From Deltaproteobacteria bacterium (GTDB lineage Bacteria; Myxococcota_A; Polyangia; Haliangiales; JADYYK01): a stretch of DNA of 64,000 nt. This document shows positions 54,811 through 63,117 of the stretch, one piece after another. The notes under the pieces are model-generated. The model was not told where the DNA came from. It saw only the letters and a list, made by a program, of their open reading frames with translations, and ran no database searches. The translations under genes and the position numbers were made by a program. The stretch is from positions 1-64,000 of the forward strand of contig JADYYK010000158.1 in NCBI GenBank assembly GCA_020853705.1, in the 5' to 3' direction. Within the stretch, counting starts at the first letter, position 1. The number at the start of each line of letters is the position of its first letter.

Positions 54811-55797
54811 TCAGGTGATCTCCACCCGCAGCAGCTGCTGGCCCATGAAGACATAGTCACCGTGATCCAGCGGCGTCTCCTTGGTGACGCGCAGGAAGGT
54901 GCCGTTCTTCGAGCCATTGTCCGTCAACGTGATGGTGCCGATGCCGGCCTTCAGCGAGGCGTGACGCCCGCTGATGAAGGGATCGTCGGGGAAGTTGATG
55001 TCGTTGCCCTCGCGCCCCAGGGTCAGGGTGTCGGAGGGCGTCGAGTAGATCCGGCCGCGCTCGCCGCCGCGCAGGATCTGGACCAGGCGCAGCTTGACCG
55101 GGGTGCGCGGGCTGGCGAAGTAGTGCGTGCCCTCGGCGTCGGGCTGCACCCCGGCGTCCTCGTCGGGCGGGGCCTCGACCTGCATCAGCTGCTCGCCGAC
55201 CAGGAAGCGGTCGCCGGGCTTGAGCGCCATCGGCGCGCGGATGCGCATGAACACGCCGTTGACGCTGCCCTCGTCGGTGACCACCAGCTTGCCGTCGCCA
55301 TACAGGAAGTTGGCGTGGCGCGGCGACAGCAGCGGATCGTCGGGGAACAGGAGCTCGCCCTCGACGCGACCGGCGATGTGCTCGGTGCCGCCCAGCACAT
55401 AGGTGCTGCCGTCGAGACCGTCGCCCTTGATGAGGATCAGCTTGGGTCGCGGCGCCTGCATGGCGCTGAAGAACTGCGTCTTGCGCTCACCATGGTGGGC
55501 GGCCGCCGCTGGTGCGTCCATGCGGGTGCCGCACGCGCCGCAGAACTTGAAATCCCCCGCGACGTCGGCGCCACAGTTGCCACACTTGCGCACGGCCGCC
55601 GCGGGGGCCGCCGCCAGCGCGGCCGAGGCCGCCATCGCCCCCGAGCCACCCGACCCCATCGGCGCAGGCGCCGCCGTCACCGGCCGCTGCTGCGACTTGG
55701 TCGCGCCCAGCGAGAGCGAGGTCCCGCAGCTGGCGCAGGTCACCGCCGTCATCGCATTGAAGAAGTCGCAGCTATCGCAGACCAGGCCGACGTCCAT
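54811..55797 (-). CDS. Second double-FHA, double zinc-ribbon protein
   Basis: A 328-aa paralogue of the protein encoded just downstream. Ribbon CDSCDFFNAMTAVTCASCG at the N-terminus, a second CGNCGADVAGDFKFCGACG, then two FHA domains (LLSPRHANFLYGDGKLVV ... SVNGVF; LGREGNDINFPDDPFISGRH ... GSKNGTFLRV). Same order of parts as its neighbour but a shorter linker, so a tandem duplication is likely. It is separated by 43 nt from the downstream gene and probably co-transcribed with it. Confidence 0.9.
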   Translation of the reverse strand: MDVGLVCDSCDFFNAMTAVTCASCGTSLSLGATKSQQRPVTAAPAPMGSGGSGAMAASAALAAAPAAAVRKCGNCGADVAGDFKFCGACGTRMDAPAAAAHHGERKTQFFSAMQAPRPKLILIKGDGLDGSTYVLGGTEHIAGRVEGELLFPDDPLLSPRHANFLYGDGKLVVTDEGSVNGVFMRIRAPMALKPGDRFLVGEQLMQVEAPPDEDAGVQPDAEGTHYFASPRTPVKLRLVQILRGGERGRIYSTPSDTLTLGREGNDINFPDDPFISGRHASLKAGIGTITLTDNGSKNGTFLRVTKETPLDHGDYVFMGQQLLRVEIT

Positions 55798-56011
55798 GTC
55801 GCGACATCCTATCGCCGAGCGTCCCGGAGGGTCAAGGAACCCCCTGAAAAAACTGGCCTCAGCCACCAGCCGCCAGCCGCCAGCAGCCGGAGCTGGCCAC
55901 CTCCCCACAATTGCCACAATCGCCACATGCCCCACATGCCTCACATGCCCCACCTCCTGTCGGCCGATGGGCGAAGGCCGACCTCGACCGGGTCAGGCAG
56001 GGGCCTCCAGA

Positions 56012-59000
56012 TCAGCCCGGGTTCTTGAGCCTGGCCAGCGCCGCGCTGGCTGCCGCACGCACCTCGGGCACCTCGCCGGCCTCCGCGGCCGCCTTGCGCA
56101 GCGCGGCCAGCGCCGCCGGCCCCAGCTTGCCGACGCCACCCGGGGTCGCGCCGAGCTGTCCCAGCGCCTGCGCAGCGGCCTCGCGCACGAAGCCGCTGAC
56201 GTCGCCCAGCGTGGTCACCAGCGGCGCCTCGGCCGCGGCGTCGCCCAGCTGGCCCAGCGTCTCGGCCGCGGCCACACGCAGCTGCCAGCGCGTCCCTCTC
56301 AGGGCCGCCGCCACCGCGGTGACCAGCAGCTTGCGGTCGGTCGCCGTGCCCAGCTTGCGCGCCGCCCGCGGCGCCGCCGCCAGCGCGGCCAGCTGCGCCG
56401 CGAGGTCGCGCTCGCCCAGCGCGCGAATGATGGCGTCACGCACCGTCGGCAGCCCCAGCTTGGCGCCCACCGACAGCGCCAGCCGGCGCACCTCGGCGTC
56501 ACGGTGGCCGAGCAGCGGCTCCAGCGCGGGCCCCAGCTTGCCGCCCAGGTCGGCCAGCACCGCCAGCACGGCGTCACGTTGCCCACCGCCCAGCGCATCC
56601 AGATCCGCGGTCAGCGGCCCCAGCCCCAGGCCGTCTTCCCTGGAGTCGAGATCGCGCAGGACCCGCACCACCAGATCACGATGGCGCCCCAGCGCGTCCA
56701 CCACCCCGGTGGCCAGGTCGCCCGCGGCACCGGCCAGCACGCCCGCGGTCACCGGCGTCACCGGCAGCGGCCCCTCGAGGCCGTTCATGAAGCCGCGGTA
56801 GTCGATCTTGCCGCCGATGACCTGCACGTCGCTGCGCCAGGCCGGCACCGCGCCGCGCGCCCCGGCCGCCCGCGCGATGGCCCAGGCCAGCGCCTCGCGC
56901 ACCTGATCGCGCTTGGACACATAGGCGCGCAGTAGCTGCGGCAGCACGCGCCGATCACCCAGCTTGCCCAGCGCCCAGGCCGCCTTGCGCTGCGCCTGCT
57001 CGTTGCCCTCGGCCAGCAGCGCCCCCAGCACCTCGAGCGTCGGCGCCGAGGTGTCACCCAGCAGGCCCAGCGCGAAGCCACAGGCCGCCTGCACGTCGGC
57101 GCCGCGCTGCGCGTCCCGCGCCGCCGCCAGCACCGCCGGCAGCGCCTTCTTGTCACCCAGCGCGCCCAGCGACACGCAGGCGTACATGCGCACCTGCGGC
57201 CGCGGATCCATGGTCAGCGCCTTGGTCAGCGGCGCGATGGCCTTGCTCGAGCGCGTCATGCCCAGCGCCCACGCCGCGGCCTCCTTGATGGCGCTCTCCT
57301 TGTCGCCGAGCAGCGTCGCCAGATCGGCCACCGTGCGCTCGTCGTCGACCCGGAGGCGGCCCGCCGCCACCAGCGCCTCCACGCGCAGCGCCATGTCGGG
57401 CGCCGCGTCCAGCACCACATAGCTGTCGGCCGGCACCTCGGGGCGCGGCTTGCCCGAGTCCATCACGAAGCGCACCAGCGCCGGCGCCGCGCTCTTGTTG
57501 CCCAGGTAGCCCAGCGTCGACACCGCGGTGCGGCGCTCGTTGTCGTCGCCGTCGGTGAGCGCCTCCAGCAAGGGCTTGAGGCCATGCTCGCCGATGCGCG
57601 CCAGCTCGGCGGTGGCCTCGGCGTCACCACCCGGTGCGCGCGCGCGCGCCACCAGGCGCGGCACCTGGCGCTCGATGGTGCGCACCAGCACCTTGCGATA
57701 GACCGCCTTCTGCGCGTACAGGAAGACCAGCGGCGCCAGATCACGCTCCAGCTCGCCCAGCGTGCCCAGGTACTCGGCCAGGTCGGTAGCGCGCTGCGCG
57801 GCGTCGAGCACGACCTCCTCGTCGGGCGAGCGCTTGACCACGTCGCGGTACAGCGCCAGCGCCTCGGCCTCCATGCCGCCCTTGCGCAGGTACAGCCGCG
57901 CCAGCGCGAAGCCGACCTTGAAGGCGCGGTCGTTGATCTCCAGCGCGCGCTTGTAGGCCGCGATGGCGCGCTCGTAGTCGGAGCGATCCTCGTACAGCTT
58001 GCCCAGCTTCTCCTGCGCCTGGGCGTCGTTGGGTGACAGCTCGAGGGCCTGGTTGGCGTACTTCTCGGCCTCGTCGAAGCGATAGCGCTGCTGCTCGAGC
58101 TCCGCGATCTGCAGGTACAGCTCGCGGCGCCGGCTCGGGTTCAGCTCGGCCAGCTTGAGCAGGACGGTGATGGCCTCGTCGAGCATGCGCTGCTGCCGGT
58201 ACACGCTGGCCAGGCTGGTCAGCACGTCGAACTCGTCGGGGCGCGCCTTGAGCATCTTGACCAGCACCGCGATGGCCTCCTTGGGCTGCGGCGGGCTGAG
58301 CTTGAGGTTGGCCTCGGCCAGGAAGAACCCGGCCTCCAGCGCCATGTCGTCGCTGCTCAGCGTCGGCACGTTGAAGCGCGCGCGAAACGCCTGCATCTTG
58401 CTGGCCAGCTTGCCCGAGCGCGCCAGCAGCGCGATGATCCGGGTGCGCGCCTCGCGCCTGAGCGGCTTGCCGCTGGCGTCGGTACCGGCCAGCGTCAGCA
58501 CCTTCTCCCACGAGGCCACCGCGTCGTCCTCGCGCCGCATGCGCTCGTACACGCCGGCCAGGCCGCGGTACAGCTGCGCGTCCTTGGGCTTGAGCGCGAT
58601 GGCCTTCTCGAACATCTCCAGCGCCTCGGCCTCCATGCCGTGCTCGGCATAGACCTCGGCCAGCCGGGCCAGGCTCTCGGCGGTCTTCCTGGCCAGCAGG
58701 CGCTTCCAGATCGCGATGGCCTTGGCCTTGTCGCCGCGCTGGTAGTGCTGCTCGCCGAGGTCGACCAGGTGGCCCTCGTCCTCGGGCTCGACGCGCACCA
58801 GCGCCTCGTACTCCTTGAGCGCCTCGACCGGCTTGCCCCAGCGCGAGAACAGATCGGCCAGCGCGGCGTGCACGCCAGGGTCGCCCGCGAAGCGCGCGCG
58901 CATGGCCTGGGCCAGCGCCAGCGCCTCCTTGCGCTTGCCCAGCTTCCAGTAGCGCTCGGCCAGATCGAGCTGGAACTTGGGCTCGCCGGGCGCCACCTTG

Positions 59001-60115
59001 ATGACCGCCTCGTACTCCTTGAGGGCCTCGTCACCGTGGCCGGCGCGCTCCAGCAGCGCGATCAGGCGCCGCCGCGTCTCCAGCTCCTGCGGCGCCGCCT
59101 TGGCCGCGGCGCGATAGGCCACCAGCGCCTTGTCCTGATCGCCCAGCTCCTCGTGCAGGCGGGCCAGCACGTCCCACTCGAAGAAGCCGCGGCTGCCCGG
59201 CGACCACTCCTTCTCGTAGGCCTCGACCAGCGAGCGCAGCTGCTCCTTCTTGCGGTAGACCTCGACGATCTTCTCGGTCAGCTGCTTGCGCAGCCAGTGG
59301 CCCTTGACGGTCAGCGCCATGGCGTCGCGCCAGGTCTTGACCGCGGCGTCGTCGTCGCCAATCTTGGCCTGCTCCTCGCCGATGCGCGACATCACCTCGG
59401 CGCGGGTGGCGCTGTCGCCGCGCACCAGGGCCTCGGCCTTCTGCAGCTCGGCCAGCGCCTCCTTGTGCAGGTCGTGGCGGGCCAGCGCCTCGGCGAAGTC
59501 GCGGCGCACCTGGACGTTCTTGGGATCCAGCTTGATGAGCTCGTCGAACAGCACACGGGCGCGCGCGATGTCCTTGCTGTCGAGCGCCAGGTCGGCCAGC
59601 GTGCGCAGGATCTGCTTGCGGTCGTCGCCCTTGGCGCCGGTGAGCGCGCGGTCCAGCGCGGCGCGCGCCTCGGCCCACTCGCGCCGGCGCCGGTGCAGCT
59701 CGCCGATGGCGTGGTGAATGGTCCACTGCGTGGGCGCCTTGGCGGCGGCGCGCTGGTAGGCGGCCAGCGCCTCGGCGTCGTTCTTCTGGGCGCGCTGGAT
59801 GTGGCCGATGACCTGGTCGACCTGCCAGGGCTCGGCGGGGCCAGCCTTCTTGGCCATCTCCTTGAGCAGGAGGTCGACCGAGCGGTACTTGCCGTACAGC
59901 TCGAGCAGCTTGCGCAGCGCCATGCCGTCTTCGGGGTTCTTGAGCAGCAGCGCCTTGTAGCGATTGACGATGGTGAGGTTGAAGGGGTCCTTGGTCACCG
60001 ACCAGTCGTCGTCACCTCGGGCAGCGCCGGGGTGGACTGCCAGTGCTGCCGTGACCCCCACCAGGGCCGCCACCGCCAGCCACCGGCGTCCCCCGCGCAT
60101 CGCAGATGCCCGCAT
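56012..60115 (-). CDS. Very large TPR/HEAT-repeat exported protein
   Basis: A 1,367-aa protein. An Arg-rich start and MRGGRRWLAVAALVGVTAALA form a signal peptide. About residues 50-830 are tandem TPR-like helical repeats (A-x-A-L-x-x-Y-x-x-A periodicity; PSRRRELYLQIAELEQQRYR; SPNDAQAQEKLGKLYEDRSD), and about 870-1350 are HEAT/PBS-lyase-like repeats (AAPALVRFVMD; AAWALGMTRSSKAI; QAACGFALGLLGDT). Both kinds are protein-interaction scaffolds. No catalytic motif is seen. The start is uncertain among ATG codons at 60151, 60115 and 60100; 60115 begins MRASAMRGGRRW. Confidence 0.8.
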   Translation of the reverse strand: MRASAMRGGRRWLAVAALVGVTAALAVHPGAARGDDDWSVTKDPFNLTIVNRYKALLLKNPEDGMALRKLLELYGKYRSVDLLLKEMAKKAGPAEPWQVDQVIGHIQRAQKNDAEALAAYQRAAAKAPTQWTIHHAIGELHRRRREWAEARAALDRALTGAKGDDRKQILRTLADLALDSKDIARARVLFDELIKLDPKNVQVRRDFAEALARHDLHKEALAELQKAEALVRGDSATRAEVMSRIGEEQAKIGDDDAAVKTWRDAMALTVKGHWLRKQLTEKIVEVYRKKEQLRSLVEAYEKEWSPGSRGFFEWDVLARLHEELGDQDKALVAYRAAAKAAPQELETRRRLIALLERAGHGDEALKEYEAVIKVAPGEPKFQLDLAERYWKLGKRKEALALAQAMRARFAGDPGVHAALADLFSRWGKPVEALKEYEALVRVEPEDEGHLVDLGEQHYQRGDKAKAIAIWKRLLARKTAESLARLAEVYAEHGMEAEALEMFEKAIALKPKDAQLYRGLAGVYERMRREDDAVASWEKVLTLAGTDASGKPLRREARTRIIALLARSGKLASKMQAFRARFNVPTLSSDDMALEAGFFLAEANLKLSPPQPKEAIAVLVKMLKARPDEFDVLTSLASVYRQQRMLDEAITVLLKLAELNPSRRRELYLQIAELEQQRYRFDEAEKYANQALELSPNDAQAQEKLGKLYEDRSDYERAIAAYKRALEINDRAFKVGFALARLYLRKGGMEAEALALYRDVVKRSPDEEVVLDAAQRATDLAEYLGTLGELERDLAPLVFLYAQKAVYRKVLVRTIERQVPRLVARARAPGGDAEATAELARIGEHGLKPLLEALTDGDDNERRTAVSTLGYLGNKSAAPALVRFVMDSGKPRPEVPADSYVVLDAAPDMALRVEALVAAGRLRVDDERTVADLATLLGDKESAIKEAAAWALGMTRSSKAIAPLTKALTMDPRPQVRMYACVSLGALGDKKALPAVLAAARDAQRGADVQAACGFALGLLGDTSAPTLEVLGALLAEGNEQAQRKAAWALGKLGDRRVLPQLLRAYVSKRDQVREALAWAIARAAGARGAVPAWRSDVQVIGGKIDYRGFMNGLEGPLPVTPVTAGVLAGAAGDLATGVVDALGRHRDLVVRVLRDLDSREDGLGLGPLTADLDALGGGQRDAVLAVLADLGGKLGPALEPLLGHRDAEVRRLALSVGAKLGLPTVRDAIIRALGERDLAAQLAALAAAPRAARKLGTATDRKLLVTAVAAALRGTRWQLRVAAAETLGQLGDAAAEAPLVTTLGDVSGFVREAAAQALGQLGATPGGVGKLGPAALAALRKAAAEAGEVPEVRAAASAALARLKNPG

Positions 60116-60180
60116 CGAATCGAGTATACGCACGAGATCGTGGAAAGGCACGGCACGGCCAGCCGGGTTAAAGTGGCGCG

Positions 60181-61539
60181 GTGACGGAATTTCCCTGGCG
60201 CGAGGTGGAGGGGGTCGCGGGGCTGGTGGCCGACGCCCGCGCGGCGCTGGCGAGCGCGCTGCCCTGGTGGCGCGCGGACGCCGGGGCGCGGGTGGCGCTG
60301 GAGCGGCTGGGGGCGGGGCAGGTGGAGGTCGAGGTGGTGGCGGTGGTGGGCGGGGAGGCGGGTGCGGGAGCGTCGGGTGCGGGAGCGGCGGGAGCGGGCA
60401 AGGCGGGAGCCGGAGCGGGAGGGGCGGGGGCGGGAGCGTCGGGCCGTGACGGTGAGGTGCTGCTGCTGGAGGCTCCCGGGCTCGGGGTGGTCGCCGGGGT
60501 CGCGCTGGATCCCGTGTTCACCCAGCTGCTGGTGGCCCGCCTGCTCGGCGACGCCGAGCCTGAGCTGCCCGCACCGCGCGCCCTGGGTCCCGGTGAGCGC
60601 GGGCTGGCGCGCTACCTGGGCGCCGCCGCGCTCGACGCGCTGGGCGCCAGCTGGCTGGCCGGCGAGGTCGTGTCGGCCGAGGCCGCGCTGCCGTTGCTGG
60701 GGGCGAACCTGGCCGGCGCCGTCGCGGTCGACATCATGGTGACCCAGCTCGGGGCGACGCCTGCGGGGGCCGCCGAACCCGTCAGTGTGACGGCGGCCAC
60801 GGTGGCGACTCCATCACCACAGTCCCCACCGCCCCCTCCGTCCGCCGACGCCCCTGCCACCCGCGTCGCCATCCGGGTGCGCTCGCCGCAGCACCCGACC
60901 CCGACCGCCACCCGCGCCGCCACCGCGGTGTCCGCCACCCCCGCCGCGGCACGTACGTCGTCACGGCGTGGCCGCTACCGCCTGCTGCTGTCGCCGTCCG
61001 CGATGTCCGCCCTCGCCAGCAGCCCGGCCCGCGCCGGTGCCCTGACCCCGCGCGCGCTGGCCCGCCTCGAGCACCTGCCCATCTGCTTCCGCGCCAGCGC
61101 CGGTGTCGCCACACTGGCCCCCGCCGAGCTGGCCGCGCTCGCCATCGGCGACGTCGTCGTCCTCGACCGCAGCCGCGGCGGCCTGCACGCCGGTCGGACC
61201 CACCTCTCCGCGACCCTGAGCGCACCCGCACCCGCCGCCAGCGCCGACACCCTCACGCTCACGATGTCCGCCCCGCCAACCCTCGCAGAGGTGCACTCGC
61301 TGATGCCGACCGACACCGACAGCGCCGCCAGGCTCACCGACCTCCCCATCGAGCTGACCGCCGAGCTCGGCCGCATCACCCTCAGCGCCCGCGCCGCCCT
61401 CGATCTCGCCCCTGGCGCCATCGTCCGCCTGGGCCGCCCACCCGGCCCCATCGAGCTGACCGCCCAGGGCAAGTCGATCGCCCGCGGCGAACTCGTCCTC
61501 ATCGACGGCGAGCTGGGCATCCGTGTCACGGGCTTGTAG
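60181..61539 (+). CDS. SpoA-domain (SctQ/FliN-like) protein, orphan
   Basis: A 452-aa protein. The C-terminal ~75 residues (LTDLPIELTAELGRITLSAR; APGAIVRLG; LTAQGKSIARGELVLIDGEL, then GIRVTGL) match the SpoA domain shared by FliN/FliM and the type III secretion C-ring protein SctQ. A less conserved SpoA-like segment may lie around residues 295-345. Residues 60-86 are a Gly/Ala-rich insert and 225-275 a Pro/Thr/Ala linker. No other type III or flagellar gene is present in the window. GTG at 60181 is the start; the giant TPR gene is divergent. Confidence 0.75.
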   Translation: MTEFPWREVEGVAGLVADARAALASALPWWRADAGARVALERLGAGQVEVEVVAVVGGEAGAGASGAGAAGAGKAGAGAGGAGAGASGRDGEVLLLEAPGLGVVAGVALDPVFTQLLVARLLGDAEPELPAPRALGPGERGLARYLGAAALDALGASWLAGEVVSAEAALPLLGANLAGAVAVDIMVTQLGATPAGAAEPVSVTAATVATPSPQSPPPPPSADAPATRVAIRVRSPQHPTPTATRAATAVSATPAAARTSSRRGRYRLLLSPSAMSALASSPARAGALTPRALARLEHLPICFRASAGVATLAPAELAALAIGDVVVLDRSRGGLHAGRTHLSATLSAPAPAASADTLTLTMSAPPTLAEVHSLMPTDTDSAARLTDLPIELTAELGRITLSARAALDLAPGAIVRLGRPPGPIELTAQGKSIARGELVLIDGELGIRVTGL

Positions 61540-61601
61540 CGCCGTCGCACACACGTCTCTGACGGCTCATCACCTCGCCATGCCCGCGACACGCGCCGTC
61601 C

Positions 61602-63077
61602 CTACTTGCCGCTCTTTTCCTTCGCGATCTCTTGATACAGCGTCAAGTAGCGGCGCGCGCTGGCCGACCACGAGAAGTCCATCGCCATGCCGCGCTGGAT
61701 CAACCCGCGCAGCTCGACGCGCTGCCGGAACACCGCCGCCGCGCGCCGCATGGTCGCCAGCAGCGCGTGCGGCGCATAGTCGTGGACCTTGAAGCCGGTC
61801 CCGGTCCCGGTCGGGGCGTCATGATCGACCACCGAGTCGTCCAGCCCGCCGGTGGCGCGCACCACCGGCACGGTGCCATAGCGCAGCGCATACAGCTGGG
61901 TCAGGCCGCAGGGCTCGAAGCGCGACGGCATCAGGTAGAGGTCCGACCCCGCCATGATGCGGTGCGCCAGGCCATCGTCATAGCCGGTGCGCAGCGCCAG
62001 CTTGCTGGGCAGCCGCTGCGACAGCCCGCGCAGGCGATGCTCGAGGCCGCCGTCGCCGCTGCCCAGGATCACGATCTGCGCGTCCAGCGCCGCCAGCTCG
62101 GCCTCGACCTCGTGCGACACCAGGAGGTCCCAGCCCTTCTGGTCGGTGATGCGCGAGATGGCCCCGAACAGCGGCACGTCGGGCCGCACCGGCAGCTCGA
62201 GCTCGCGCTGCAGCGCCGCCTTGCACAGCGCCTTGCCGGCCAGATCCCCGGCGCGATAGTTCGCCGGCAGCCGCGGATCGCGCTCGGGCGACCACAGCTG
62301 GTAGTCGACCCCGTTCAGGATCCCCGACAGCTTGCCGGCGCGCGCGCGCAGCAGGCCGTCCATGCCGTAGCCGCCCTCGGGGGTGCGGATCTCGCGCGCA
62401 TAGCGCGGCGACACCGTGGTGACCCGGTCAGCGAACACGATCCCGGCCTTGAGCAGCGAGCCCTTGCCGTAAAACTCCAGCCCCTCGGGCGACCACACCT
62501 CGGGCGGCAGCCCCAGCTCACCGATCAGGCCGGGCGGCGCCATGCCCAGGAACGCCATGTTGTGGATGGTCAGCACGCTGCCGCGCGCGCCGCCGACCCC
62601 GCGCGCCGTCCACAGCGGCGCCAGGCCGCCCTGCCAGTCGTGCGCGTGCACGACGTCGACGCCGCCCCACAGCTCCTGCCCGATGTGCAGCGCGGCGCGT
62701 GACAGCAGGCCGAAGCGCAGCCAGTTGTCACCGAACTCGCCGTGCTTGTCGCCGTAGATCCCGTCCCGGTCGAACACCGGATGGTCGACCGCATACAGCG
62801 TCACCGGCGACCCCGGCAGGTTGCCCTCGTGGACCGTGACCTCCATGGTGTGGCCGAGCTGCACGGGCAGCGGGCGCAGCCGGCGCGCCAGCGCCCAGCG
62901 CCCGACATCGACGCTGCGATAGCGCGGCGTCACCACCGCGACCTTGACCCCCAGCTGGACCAGCGCGCGCGGCAGCGCCGCGGCCACGTCGGCCAGCCCT
63001 CCGGTCTTCGACAGCGGCTCGACCTCGGAGGCGACGTGCAGGACGCGCAGCGCCCCTGGTGCCGTGGTGGTGGGCAC
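61602..63077 (-). CDS. glgA: Glycogen synthase (GT5)
   Basis: A 491-aa ADP-glucose-type glycogen synthase. It has the N-terminal SKTGGLADVAAALP with the nucleotide-sugar-binding KTGGL, HAHDWQGGLAP, ISRITDQKGWDLL, and the C-terminal acid motif PSRFEPCGLTQLYALRYG. Length is normal. GTG at 63077 is the start; no ATG is in frame nearby. It probably works with the GH57 branching enzyme encoded at 24429-26033; no glgC or glgP is in the window. galT ends 41 nt upstream, so the two may share an operon. Confidence 0.95.
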   Translation of the reverse strand: MPTTTAPGALRVLHVASEVEPLSKTGGLADVAAALPRALVQLGVKVAVVTPRYRSVDVGRWALARRLRPLPVQLGHTMEVTVHEGNLPGSPVTLYAVDHPVFDRDGIYGDKHGEFGDNWLRFGLLSRAALHIGQELWGGVDVVHAHDWQGGLAPLWTARGVGGARGSVLTIHNMAFLGMAPPGLIGELGLPPEVWSPEGLEFYGKGSLLKAGIVFADRVTTVSPRYAREIRTPEGGYGMDGLLRARAGKLSGILNGVDYQLWSPERDPRLPANYRAGDLAGKALCKAALQRELELPVRPDVPLFGAISRITDQKGWDLLVSHEVEAELAALDAQIVILGSGDGGLEHRLRGLSQRLPSKLALRTGYDDGLAHRIMAGSDLYLMPSRFEPCGLTQLYALRYGTVPVVRATGGLDDSVVDHDAPTGTGTGFKVHDYAPHALLATMRRAAAVFRQRVELRGLIQRGMAMDFSWSASARRYLTLYQEIAKEKSGK

Positions 63078-63117
63078 TAGTGCCGTCCCTCGCCAGCGGA
63101 ATTTCTGACCGGAGCCA

